Origin: JANOQP01 sp044227705
GTDB lineage: Bacteria > Bacteroidota > Bacteroidia > Chitinophagales > Saprospiraceae
Assembly: GCA_044227705.1 (NCBI GenBank)
Contig: JBGAWE010000021.1
Span: 1-30,723 of the forward strand
Length of the DNA stretch: 30,723 nt
Direction: 5' to 3'
Position numbers and translations under genes: made by a program. Within the stretch, counting starts at the first letter, position 1, and each line of letters starts with the position of its first letter. Below, one piece after another: positions 15,989 to 23,497 of the stretch. The notes under the pieces were generated by a model. That model had not been told where the DNA came from, did not search any database, and saw only the letters and a program-made list of their open reading frames with translations.

Positions 15989-17755
15989 ATGCGCCAGCCA
16001 GCCTTCCTCGTTTTCCTCGCCTTTCTTCTCGCTTCCATCGCCTGCCGCCAGTCGGGCGAGAGCGCCCAAAAACCGGCCGCCGCGCCTGCCGCCAAGTCCG
16101 CTTGGTGGAAATCGGCCGTCGTCTATCAAATCTACCCGCGCAGCTTTTGCGATAGCGACGGCGACGGCATCGGCGACCTGCGCGGCATCACCTCGAAATT
16201 GGATTATGTCAAAAGCCTCGGCATCGACGCCGTCTGGCTCAACCCCGTCTACTCGTCGCCCAACCGCGACAACGGTTACGACATCAGCGACTATCGCAAC
16301 ATCATGCGCGAGTTCGGCTCGATGGCCGACTTCGACACCCTCCTCAACGGGTTCCACCAACGGGGGATAAAAGTCTTGATGGACCTCGTCGTCAACCACT
16401 GCAGCGACGAGCACGAGTGGTTCCGCTCGGCGCGGGCCTCGCGCAACAGCCCGTACTACCACTATTTCCACTGGTGGCCGGCCGAGAAGGGCACGCCGCC
16501 GCGCCGCTGGAGCATTTTCGACGAGAAGGGCGATGCATGGGAATACAACAAGCCGACCAACAGCTACTACCTCCACTATTTCGCCGACGCGCAGCCTGAT
16601 TTGAATTGGGAAAACCCCGCTCTGCGCCACGAAATCCACGAGATGATGCGCTTCTGGTTCGACAAGGGAGTCGACGGTTTCCGGCTCGACGCCATCGCTT
16701 TTTGCTCGAAGGACACCCTTTTCCCCCCGCTCCCGAAGGAGTACGGCGACCGCTGGACGCTCTATTACGCCAACGGCCCACACCTCCACGACTGGATGCA
16801 GGAGATGAACCGCGAGGTGCTCTCGAAGTATGACTGCGCGACTGTCGCCGAGGCCAGCGGGACGGTGGACGGCGTGATGAAGTTCGTCGATCCCGACCGG
16901 CACGAGTTGAACATGGCCTATTATTTCGAGGCCATCGACTACGGCTACCTGCCCGGCGAGTACAAGATGCCCGATCCGAAGGGCTGGAGCCTCGTCGAGT
17001 GGAAGAGGATCTATGAAAAATGGACCGACGGTTTCGCCCAAAAAGGCTGGGGCACCATCTACCTCGCCAACCACGACCAGCCCCGGATGCTCACCCGCTG
17101 GGGCAACGACTCGCCCGAGTGGCGCGACCTGTCCTCAAAAATGCTCACCGCTTTCATCCTCTCGATGCGCGGCACGGCCTATTATTATTATGGAGACGAA
17201 ATCGGGATGTCGAACATCAAGTTCGACCGCGTCGAGCAGTACAACGACATCGAGCTTTTGACCAACTACGCGCAGGTCAAGGCAAAGGGCGGCGACCTGA
17301 AAAGGTTTTTGGAGGGCATGAAAATCTCCTCCCGCGACAACGGCCGCACCCCCATGCAATGGGACGCGACGCCCAACTCGGGCTTCTCGACCGCCGCCAA
17401 GACTTGGCTGCCGGTCAACCCCAATTTTTCAACGGTGAACGTCGCTGCCGAAGAGGCAGACCCCGGTTCGCCGCTTCATTTTTTCAGGAAGATGGTCGCG
17501 CTGCGAAAGTCGGAACCGGCCCTCGTCTTCGGCGACTGGAAGCTCGTGGACGCGCCGAACCCGTCGATTTTCGCCTACTCGCGCTCGCTCGACGGGAAAA
17601 AACTGCTCGTCATGCTCAACTTTAAGGAAAAGGAAGCCACGCTCGACACCGCCGGAATCGACCTGTCGAAGGCGAAAGTTCTGATTGGAAACTACCCGCA
17701 GCCGTCGGCCGACGGGAAGTTGCGGCCCTATGAGGCGGTCATTTTGCAGCTTTGA
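15989..17755 (+). CDS. GH13 alpha-glucosidase-type lipoprotein
   Basis: A glycoside hydrolase family 13 enzyme of 588 residues acting on alpha-glucosides. The N-terminus is a signal peptide with a lipobox-like end (LLASIAC, Cys19), so it is probably anchored outside the cytoplasm; the residue at -3 is Ser, which is loose. The calcium-site motif DSDGDGIGDLRGI follows soon after. Catalytic residues are the nucleophile Asp234 in GFRLDAIAF, the acid/base Glu288 in VAEAS, and Asp363 in ANHDQPR. QPDLNWENP matches the QPDLN region V of oligo-1,6-glucosidases, alpha-glucosidases and trehalulose-type enzymes. A C-terminal beta domain ends EAVILQL. It converges on the YceI-like gene (8 nt). Specificity (1,4 or 1,6 bonds) is not decided. 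Confidence 0.93.
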   Translation: MRQPAFLVFLAFLLASIACRQSGESAQKPAAAPAAKSAWWKSAVVYQIYPRSFCDSDGDGIGDLRGITSKLDYVKSLGIDAVWLNPVYSSPNRDNGYDISDYRNIMREFGSMADFDTLLNGFHQRGIKVLMDLVVNHCSDEHEWFRSARASRNSPYYHYFHWWPAEKGTPPRRWSIFDEKGDAWEYNKPTNSYYLHYFADAQPDLNWENPALRHEIHEMMRFWFDKGVDGFRLDAIAFCSKDTLFPPLPKEYGDRWTLYYANGPHLHDWMQEMNREVLSKYDCATVAEASGTVDGVMKFVDPDRHELNMAYYFEAIDYGYLPGEYKMPDPKGWSLVEWKRIYEKWTDGFAQKGWGTIYLANHDQPRMLTRWGNDSPEWRDLSSKMLTAFILSMRGTAYYYYGDEIGMSNIKFDRVEQYNDIELLTNYAQVKAKGGDLKRFLEGMKISSRDNGRTPMQWDATPNSGFSTAAKTWLPVNPNFSTVNVAAEEADPGSPLHFFRKMVALRKSEPALVFGDWKLVDAPNPSIFAYSRSLDGKKLLVMLNFKEKEATLDTAGIDLSKAKVLIGNYPQPSADGKLRPYEAVILQL

Positions 17756-17763
17756 GAGAAAGC

Positions 17764-18267
17764 TTATCTCCTCGCGTCAAGCTCAAGCACGGCCGAAAAG
17801 CTCACATCGACCGACGTTGCGATGTTGTTCAGATACATCGACGGCACCCGGATGCCGTAGTCGGCGGGCTTGACGGGAAAGGTGGCTTCCAGTTTTATGG
17901 TGTTGTTCGTCCGCTTCCAAGAGCCGTTGACCGATACTTGTTTTTTCACGCCGTGAATCTCAAGCTCGCCAGAGGCGGTGACCGTGGCCGAGCCGTCGCG
18001 CTCGGGGTCGAAGTCGCCGGAGAGCTTGCCCTTGAAAATGGCCTTCGGGAACCGCTCCGACTCCATGTAGTTCTCGTTGAAGTGCTCCTCCATGAGCGCG
18101 TTCTTGAATCTGAAATTGAGGATGGTCATGGCCATCTGGAAGTCGAGCGTCGGCATCTTCAGGAAGACCGGGCCGGGCTGGCCGTTCGCCTCGATGTTCT
18201 CGATCGGGGCTATGGAAAGGAAGCCGACGCGCATCTCGCCCGACTTGCCAACAAACATCTGTGCCAT
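17764..18267 (-). CDS. YceI-like lipocalin-fold protein without a signal peptide
   Basis: YceI proteins are small beta-barrel isoprenoid- or lipid-binding proteins, normally exported. The family core is clear: EHFNENYMESERFPKAIFKG in the middle, GELEIHGVKKQVSVNGSW, then PADYGIRVPSMYLNNIATSVDV at the end. The mature-like sequence begins MFVGKSGEMRVGFLS. Upstream, where a signal peptide ending in a pattern like AQ is expected, I see none in any minus-strand frame. The in-frame extension to a TTG at 18348 gives only polar sequence. I take ATG 18267 (MAQMFVGKSG, 167 residues), which leaves the product cytoplasmic unless the 5' end has been altered. The 273 nt from 18268 to 18540 hold no gene or promoter I can support. 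Confidence 0.78.
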   Translation of the reverse strand: MAQMFVGKSGEMRVGFLSIAPIENIEANGQPGPVFLKMPTLDFQMAMTILNFRFKNALMEEHFNENYMESERFPKAIFKGKLSGDFDPERDGSATVTASGELEIHGVKKQVSVNGSWKRTNNTIKLEATFPVKPADYGIRVPSMYLNNIATSVDVSFSAVLELDARR

Positions 18268-18540
18268 GTTCGGCGGGTTGGTTTTGAAATGAGACTGGTT
18301 TGTGAACAGCGGGAGGCAAGGTATGATTGGCCTTGTTGCAACTTTCAACGGCTGGGCGACACAAGCCCGGGTTTGGAGCTTCGTCCGTCACCATTTTTTG
18401 AAAAAGGAGGGTATGGTGGCGTTTGTCGCCGTTGCCTGGGCAGTGGCGCGGAGGTTGTTGAATATGATTGTAGGAAGGAGCGCTTTTCATCGGGAAAGGA
18501 ACTGGTTGAGAACTTTTCCCCAAGCTCTGACTTCGGTCGG

Positions 18541-19653
18541 CTATTTCCGCACCGCCTCGGCCGAGGCCCAAGCCTTCACCAAATCCGCCTCGCCGATGGC
18601 CTCTTTCCATTTTCGAGCGGGATTTTTTGAAATGAAATTTCCCAATTCAACCTGCCTCGGCGACAAAACCGGCTCCGGCGACTCGCCCCGCCCGACGAGC
18701 GCGTTGGCCCTCGATGCCTGTGTCTCGGTCATCGGCACGAACCGCCAGTCGGTTTTCGAGAGATAGTATTTCGGCTCCCGGTCAGGCGAAAAGTTGACCT
18801 TTTTCATGGTCGAGCCTTTTCCGACGGCGGCCTCGGCGGCTGCCCTTTCTTCCTCGTTTTGATAGAAAACTGTGCTCGCGCAGCTCGATTCACGGCTCTT
18901 TTTGACCAGTTCGTCATAGGAAACCATCGTCGGGTCGAAAGAAACCTTGACCACCTCTCGCCCAGCCATGAAGCCCGGCTCGGTCGCCACCACGCCGTCC
19001 ATCGCGCCCAGTTTTCCCTCGCCGGTCCAGAAGCACGACATCGCTACGACGGCCTCGCCCGTGCCGGACTCCTCGGCGCGGAGGCCTTTTTCCAACAAAT
19101 CGAGCCAGGCAGGAACCCTTTGCCCTCGCTTTTCGAGTGCTGCGACGATGTTCGAGGCCAGCCCGGCCGGCGTGTAGCTGTTCGACAGTCGCGGCGTGAG
19201 GTCGGCTTCCGTCGCGGCGTCGATGATGCGGACGACGGGGTTGTTCCAACTTGGTTCGCCGAATTTTTCCAAGACCCGCCGGTCCTCGCCGCCCTTGTTG
19301 TTGAAAATGCAAACTGGCTCAAAGAAGGTCTCGATGGCCTCCACGACAAGCGGGTGGCTCAAGACCGCATTGCCAAACCGGGTGCAGTTGCTGCAACCGG
19401 GCACCTCTTGGAAGAGGATTAGGAGCGGCTTCCCCGAGGTAGCGGCGGAGGCTTTTGAGCGGTCGAAATCGCGCGACCAGTTGACCTTTCCAAGCTCGAC
19501 GGGGTTGCCGGGCGAGCCGAAGGTTCCAAGGCAACTGGTCGCAACCGGTTGATTTTCAGCTTTTTGAGAGGCTTTCTGTTCACAAACAGAAAGGCGGCTG
19601 GAAAGAAGCACGGCCACCGAGAGGCTGCCGAGAAGAAAGAGAGCGAGCTTCAT
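18541..19653 (-). CDS. Thioredoxin-like / MsrA-like fusion with VPGCxxC motif
   Basis: A 370-residue exported protein. Residues 1-20 are a hydrophobic signal (KLALFLLGSLSVAVLLSS), possibly a lipoprotein signal ending LSVC24. Residues about 55-185 form a thioredoxin-like domain with the redox motif VPGCSNCT (84-91; Cys87 and Cys90). It resembles a family known mostly as VPGUxxT thioredoxin-like selenoproteins, but both positions here are ordinary TGC cysteine codons. Residues about 200-280 resemble peptide-methionine sulfoxide reductase A: CFWTGEGKLG (Cys207) in place of CFWGGE, then VSFDPTMVSYDEL. The C-terminus (YYLSKTDWRFVPMTETQASRAN) is conserved-looking but unassigned. It probably acts in periplasmic thiol redox or methionine repair. 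Neighbours give no further hint. Confidence 0.8.
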   Translation of the reverse strand: MKLALFLLGSLSVAVLLSSRLSVCEQKASQKAENQPVATSCLGTFGSPGNPVELGKVNWSRDFDRSKASAATSGKPLLILFQEVPGCSNCTRFGNAVLSHPLVVEAIETFFEPVCIFNNKGGEDRRVLEKFGEPSWNNPVVRIIDAATEADLTPRLSNSYTPAGLASNIVAALEKRGQRVPAWLDLLEKGLRAEESGTGEAVVAMSCFWTGEGKLGAMDGVVATEPGFMAGREVVKVSFDPTMVSYDELVKKSRESSCASTVFYQNEEERAAAEAAVGKGSTMKKVNFSPDREPKYYLSKTDWRFVPMTETQASRANALVGRGESPEPVLSPRQVELGNFISKNPARKWKEAIGEADLVKAWASAEAVRK

Positions 19654-19825
19654 TTTCTATGCGGTCAGTAGAAGGAAACAGAGTATTGGGTTACAAATGT
19701 CAACAGGGGGTTCGAGCTTCAAATATGCCGCATTGAAACCTGAATTCGCAAGGCCAGCACAAACACACGAACACTTGCCTAGCGATTCCCAAAAGCTCAA
19801 ATCAGGAAAAACTTTGGCGCGGTGC

Positions 19826-19855
19826 TTGCCCGTCCGAAAAGCCCATCTACTTTTG
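19826..19855 (+). promoter_or_regulatory. Bacteroidota promoter of tRNA-Gln
   Basis: TTG at 19826-19828, a 19-nt spacer, then TACTTTTG at 19848-19855, an exact TAnnTTTG. A start site about 7 nt on (near 19862) would give a leader of about 9 nt before the mature tRNA at 19871. The same -7 octamer serves tRNA-Phe. Confidence 0.8.
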
Positions 19856-19870
19856 CCCCACCAAAGGCAC

Positions 19871-19941
19871 TGGCTCATGGTGTAATGGTAACACAGCAGA
19901 TTTTGGTTCTGTTTTTCAGGGTTCGAGTCCTTGTGAGCCAA
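19871..19941 (+). tRNA. tRNA-Gln (anticodon TTG)
   Basis: A full cloverleaf can be folded by eye. The acceptor stem is TGGCTCA/TGAGCCA (7 bp), and the D stem is GTG/CAC. The anticodon stem is GCAGA/TCTGT around the loop TTTTGGT, giving anticodon TTG. The T arm is CAGGG-TTCGAGT-CCTTG. The discriminator is A19941 and CCA is not encoded, so it is added after transcription. A promoter lies 16 nt upstream and a terminator 9 nt downstream, so it is a single-gene transcript. Confidence 0.95.
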
Positions 19942-19949
19942 CCGAAAAG

Positions 19950-19983
19950 TCCCCGCCGGGAAACCGAGCGGGGATTTTTTTTT
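19950..19983 (+). terminator. Intrinsic terminator after tRNA-Gln
   Basis: A 7-bp stem, TCCCCGC (19950-19956) with GCGGGGA (19968-19974), 11-nt loop, followed directly by nine T (19975-19983). This is textbook rho-independent form on the plus strand. Confidence 0.9.
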
Positions 19984-20048
19984 GCTCAAATCGGCCGACC
20001 GCTTTTGCGCCGAACAAGTGGCCAGCGGGGGCATCGAGACCTAGGCGT

Positions 20049-21119
20049 TCAATCCTCCTTCTTCTCTTCCGGAGCCGGTTTGACGAAATAGATGACCCGC
20101 GTCAGCCACTTGGCCGTGTCCTTTTCCGCAACGGGGTCAGTGACGTACTCCTCGATGGCGGGCGGGATGAGTTCGAGGCTGTGGCCCGTCATGTACTCTT
20201 TCAAACCGGCATGGGCCTCGGAGGTCATCTCATAATTGCCATAATAATCGGCGACGACGGCCCGGCCGCCGAACTCCTCGACCTCGATTCCTGGGCCGAG
20301 CGCGGGCAGTTTTTTCTCCTTATTAATGTATGTGAAAGGCACTGCTGCGGCCATGTCGAACTTGCCGCTGGTCGCCTCGTCGTCGGTCGGCCAATAGAAA
20401 CCGCTCGGCGCGCCGCCCATTTGCAGGTTCGCGGTTTTGAGCGCCTGGCCGATCGCGCCATAGTTTTTAGCCAAAAAGAGCGGTATGTCGGCCCCGGCGA
20501 CGAGCTGCCGCTCGGTCGCGGCGTACCAGCGCGGCGCGACCATCGAATCGACCACCTCGTAGCCGTTGTACTTTTTGGGGGTGAAAAAATCCTCGCACCG
20601 CTTTTGGAGGTTGTCGAGGCCGCGCTCGTAGTCGGGGCCGAAGGCTTTGTTGAGGTCGGTGAACATGGCCAGCGCGTTGAAGGGGAATGGCATCTTCATG
20701 TCGAACCCCCAGACGACTTTGGTGCCGCCGCCGTCGGCCTCGTTGATGCTGTAGAAGCTGTTGGCCGTCGTGCCGAAGGGCCGCAGGATTTGCACGTCGG
20801 TCTTTATCAAAGAGGAGTCAATCGAGCGTATGGTGATGGAGCCAGCGCCCGCCTCCTTGTTGCCGTCCCAGCGATAGACAGCCCCAGGCTGCCCGTCGGC
20901 TCCCTCGACGGAGACGCGCATCCGGGGGTCGAGGCCCGTCCACGGCGACCAAACCTGAAAATTGGAGAAGTACCGCACCTGGTCGAAAACGACCGGCTTC
21001 GGGGCCTTGATGAGCGCGGCCCGCTCGATGTGGAAGTCCTTTTTGGCGAAAATGCCGAGGATGCAGAGGATGGCCGCGATGCCGAGAGCGAGGTAGAGGA
21101 GGAACTTCAAGAGACGCAT
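20049..21119 (-). CDS. Membrane-anchored SRPBCC and GyrI-like two-domain protein
   Basis: A 356-residue protein with one N-terminal membrane segment (LLKFLLYLALGIAAILCILGI, about 3-23) and two ligand-binding folds. Residues about 25-175 match the SRPBCC/polyketide-cyclase pattern (HIERAALIKAPKPVVFDQV, FQVWSPW, then a GTKVVWGFDMKMPFP strand). Residues about 190-350 match the GyrI-like effector-binding fold of AraC-type regulators (VAPRWYAATERQL, VEEFGGRAVVADYYGNYEM, ending TRVIYFVKP). Both folds bind small hydrophobic molecules, so a sensor or carrier role is plausible but unproven. I chose ATG 21119 because it opens directly into the membrane segment; the frame continues upstream through the tRNA as shadow. 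It lies just downstream of the tRNA-Phe terminator with no separate promoter visible. Confidence 0.83.
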   Translation of the reverse strand: MRLLKFLLYLALGIAAILCILGIFAKKDFHIERAALIKAPKPVVFDQVRYFSNFQVWSPWTGLDPRMRVSVEGADGQPGAVYRWDGNKEAGAGSITIRSIDSSLIKTDVQILRPFGTTANSFYSINEADGGGTKVVWGFDMKMPFPFNALAMFTDLNKAFGPDYERGLDNLQKRCEDFFTPKKYNGYEVVDSMVAPRWYAATERQLVAGADIPLFLAKNYGAIGQALKTANLQMGGAPSGFYWPTDDEATSGKFDMAAAVPFTYINKEKKLPALGPGIEVEEFGGRAVVADYYGNYEMTSEAHAGLKEYMTGHSLELIPPAIEEYVTDPVAEKDTAKWLTRVIYFVKPAPEEKKED

Positions 21120-21146
21120 TACTAGAGCCGTTTTTAGAATTGAAAC

Positions 21147-21190
21147 AAAAAAGCGGCTGGCTGCCCGAAGGCCACCAGCCGCCTGTTTTT
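21147..21190. terminator. Bidirectional hairpin terminator between tRNA-Phe and the SRPBCC gene
   Basis: Stem GCGGCTGG (21153-21160) pairs with CCAGCCGC (21175-21182), 14-nt loop. On the minus strand the hairpin is followed by six T (complement of 21147-21152), correct for ending the tRNA-Phe transcript. On the plus strand it is followed, after a short CTG, by five T (21186-21190), so it may work both ways. Confidence 0.8.
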
Positions 21191-21196
21191 CGAATG

Positions 21197-21269
21197 TGGT
21201 ACCTCCCAGAATCGAACTGGGGACACATGGATTTTCAGTCCATTGCTCTACCATCTGAGCTAAGGTACC
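21197..21269 (-). tRNA. tRNA-Phe (anticodon GAA)
   Basis: A canonical 73-nt cloverleaf on the minus strand. The acceptor stem is GGTACCT/AGGTACC, and the D stem is GCTC/GAGC with the D-loop AGATGGTA. The anticodon stem is ATGGA/TCCAT around CTGAAAA (anticodon GAA). The T arm is CCCAG-TTCGATT-CTGGG. The discriminator is A. The 3' CCA is not encoded. Confidence 0.97.
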
Positions 21270-21295
21270 GAACCTTGATGCCTTTGGAAGCGGGG

Positions 21296-21326
21296 CAAAA
21301 GTACCAGCGCCTCCCAAACGGCCAAA
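21296..21326 (-). promoter_or_regulatory. Bacteroidota promoter of tRNA-Phe
   Basis: On the minus strand TTTG (21326-21323) is followed by a 19-nt spacer from the TTG and then TACTTTTG (21303-21296), an exact TAnnTTTG. The tRNA begins at 21269, about 20 nt after the expected start site. The -7 octamer is identical to that of tRNA-Gln. Confidence 0.82.
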
Positions 21327-21353
21327 TCTATATTTGCCAAAAATTTCCCGACG

Positions 21354-22163
21354 ATGCCCTCCCATTTCATCGCCGCTCCGTTCGCCTTCTGGTTTTTGGC
21401 CGCCCTCTACCGCGCTTGGCGGATGGACGGCGAGGGCGCCATCTGGATGGCCGCGCCGTTCCTCGCGCTGGCCATCATCTTCATCCTTGCGCCGCAAATC
21501 AACTGGTGGTGGTGGAAACGCAACACGCCCGACCTGCCCGAAGGCCTTGCCGATTTGCTCGAAAAACAATGCCCGTTCTATCAAAAACTGACGACAAACG
21601 AGAAGGCCGACTTCCGGGGCCGCGTCTTCATGTCGATGCACGGCTACGATTTTTTGGGCAAGGCTTTTCCAAAAGACGCGGTGCCGGTCGACCTCAAAGC
21701 CATCATCGCCGCCAACGCCGTGACGGTCTCGTGGCCCCGGAAGGAGTTCCTTTTTCGGAAGTTCGAGAAAATCGTCGTCTACCCGCAGGCCTTCCCAACC
21801 CCGCGCTTCCAGTCGCTGCACGGCTCGGAGATGCAGGCCGAGGAGGGCCTTGTCATCTTCAGCGGCGAGCTTTTGATAAAGTCGTTTTTGCAGCCGCTGC
21901 TCTATTTCAACGTCGGTCTCTACGAATTCGCCCGGGCGGCGATGAAAAGCTGGCCAGATGAGCCGTGGCCCGAGTTTGCCGAAGCCGACTGGCTGGGTTT
22001 TCAGCAAGTCATGCCCTTCTCGAAAGGCCTGGTCGAGGCACAAATCGGCCTGCCGGGCGTGGACTTGACTGCCGTCGCCGCCCATCATTTTTTCCAAAAC
22101 AGGGAAGGGATGCGAGCCGTCTTCCCACAGCAGACGGCAGATTTTGAGAAAATCTTCGGTTGA
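21354..22163 (+). CDS. MtfA/M90-like protein lacking the zinc-ligand residues
   Basis: A 269-residue homologue of MtfA (peptidase family M90, a zinc aminopeptidase that in E. coli also binds the Mlc repressor). Two hydrophobic segments open it (about 5-20 and 29-50), ending in WWWWKR. The family core follows: LPEGLADLLEKQCPFYQKLT (61-80), FRGRVFM (88-93), RKFEKIVVYPQAFPTP (135-150). In active members the next motif is HExxH with a downstream Glu ligand. Here the HExxH site reads YEFAR (190-194) and the Glu site is likely VAAHHFF (241-247), so neither histidine nor the glutamate is present. The protein is intact in length, so it looks like a retained pseudoenzyme. It is divergent from tRNA-Phe and 53 nt upstream of purD. 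Confidence 0.72.
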   Translation: MPSHFIAAPFAFWFLAALYRAWRMDGEGAIWMAAPFLALAIIFILAPQINWWWWKRNTPDLPEGLADLLEKQCPFYQKLTTNEKADFRGRVFMSMHGYDFLGKAFPKDAVPVDLKAIIAANAVTVSWPRKEFLFRKFEKIVVYPQAFPTPRFQSLHGSEMQAEEGLVIFSGELLIKSFLQPLLYFNVGLYEFARAAMKSWPDEPWPEFAEADWLGFQQVMPFSKGLVEAQIGLPGVDLTAVAAHHFFQNREGMRAVFPQQTADFEKIFG

Positions 22164-22216
22164 AAACAGACCCGCTCAATTCCTCGATTCCCACATCCTC
22201 AATTCCTCAACACAAC

Positions 22217-23497
22217 ATGAGAATCCTCCTCCTCGGCAGCGGTGGCCGCGAGCACGCCTTCGCATGGAAAATGGCGCAAAGCCCGCGCTGCGAACAGCTT
22301 TTCATCGCTCCCGGAAACGCTGGCACGGCAGCGCACGGCACAAATGTCACGCTCCAACCGATTGATTTTCAATCAATTAAGACGTTTTGCTTGAAAGAAA
22401 ACATCGCCCTCGTCGTCGTCGGGCCGGAGGAGCCGCTGGTCCGGGGCATCGTCGATTTTTTCAAAGCCGATGCTGAAATCAGCCACATTCCCGTCGTCGG
22501 CCCAACGGCCGACGGGGCGCGGCTCGAAGGCTCGAAGGCTTGGGCGAAAGCCTTCATGAAGCGCCACAAAATCCCGACGGCTGGCTATCGCGAGTTCACT
22601 TTCAAAGAGGTGGAAGCCGGGGTGGAATTTTTGGAAAAACACCCGCTCCCCATCGTCCTAAAAGCCGACGGACTGGCCGCCGGAAAGGGCGTCGTCATCT
22701 GCCAATCCAATGAAGAAGCCGTCGCCGAGTTCCGCGAGATGCTCGGCGGACAGTTTGGCGAGGCGGGCAGCCGTGTCGTCGTCGAGGAGTTTTTGGCGGG
22801 CATCGAGTTCTCCGTTTTCGTTTTGACCGACGGAAAATCGTTCAAGATTTTGCCCGAGGCGAAAGACTACAAGCGCATCGGCGAGGGCGACACCGGGCCG
22901 AACACGGGCGGCATGGGTGCCGTCTCGCCCGTCCCCTTCGCCACGCCGGAGATGATGAAAAAGGTGGAGGAGCGCATTATCAAGCCGACCGTCCGGGGGC
23001 TGCGGAAGGAGAAAATCGGCTACTCGGGCTTTGTCTTCCTCGGCCTCATCGTGGTCGGCGGCGAACCGTTCGTCATCGAGTACAACTGCCGCATGGGCGA
23101 CCCCGAGACCGAGGCCGTGCTGCCGAGATTGAAGAACGACCTCGTCGAAATCTTCGAGAAACTTGCTGCCGGCCAGCTCTCAAAAGTGCGCATCCGAACC
23201 GACCGGCGGGCGGCCGCGACGGTGGTCGTCGTCTCCGGCGGCTACCCCGGCAGCTACAAAAAGGGCCTGACAATCAAAGGTTTAGAGAAAATCAAGGGCT
23301 CCATCGCGTTCCACGCCGGAACCCGGCAGGCGGGCGACGAGGTGCTGACCGACGGCGGCCGCGTCCTCGCCATCACGACGCTCGGGCGGGATTTCCAGAA
23401 GGCCGCCGCCCGGTCGGTGGGGAACGCAGGAAAGGCCAAGTTCACCGGGCGGTTCTTCCGGCGGGACATTGGGCAGGATTTGATTCAAAAAGCCTAA
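22217..23497 (+). CDS. purD: Phosphoribosylamine--glycine ligase
   Basis: The ATP-grasp enzyme that joins glycine to phosphoribosylamine, the step after PurF. The 426-residue length is normal. Motifs: N-terminal LLLGSGGREHAFAWKM (about 4-19), the ATP-grasp VLKADGLAAGKGVVIC, NTGGMGAVSPVPF, and the metal-binding EYNCRMGDPETEAVL. I chose ATG 22217 because it begins MRILLLGSGG; the open frame runs back to a TTG at 22160 through AT-rich, Ser/Pro-coding leader sequence without conservation. The C-terminal domain (about 325-426) has TVVVVSGGYPGSY. It may be co-transcribed with the MtfA-like gene. Its stop overlaps the stop of the convergent giant gene by 3 nt. Confidence 0.95.
   Translation: MRILLLGSGGREHAFAWKMAQSPRCEQLFIAPGNAGTAAHGTNVTLQPIDFQSIKTFCLKENIALVVVGPEEPLVRGIVDFFKADAEISHIPVVGPTADGARLEGSKAWAKAFMKRHKIPTAGYREFTFKEVEAGVEFLEKHPLPIVLKADGLAAGKGVVICQSNEEAVAEFREMLGGQFGEAGSRVVVEEFLAGIEFSVFVLTDGKSFKILPEAKDYKRIGEGDTGPNTGGMGAVSPVPFATPEMMKKVEERIIKPTVRGLRKEKIGYSGFVFLGLIVVGGEPFVIEYNCRMGDPETEAVLPRLKNDLVEIFEKLAAGQLSKVRIRTDRRAAATVVVVSGGYPGSYKKGLTIKGLEKIKGSIAFHAGTRQAGDEVLTDGGRVLAITTLGRDFQKAAARSVGNAGKAKFTGRFFRRDIGQDLIQKA

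Noticed and set aside
17756..19653. A genomic island between the GH13 gene and tRNA-Gln
   Set aside because: Base composition and codon use match the neighbours, and there are no mobility genes; only the YceI 5' region is odd.
19871..19983. tRNA-Gln as an integration site for a mobile element
   Set aside because: I see no integrase and no second copy of the tRNA 3' end. Ordinary genes flank it.
21120..22097. An N-terminal extension of the SRPBCC-GyrI-like protein
   Set aside because: It would run through tRNA-Phe, its promoter and terminator, and the antisense of the MtfA-like gene. ATG 21119 opens directly into a membrane helix.
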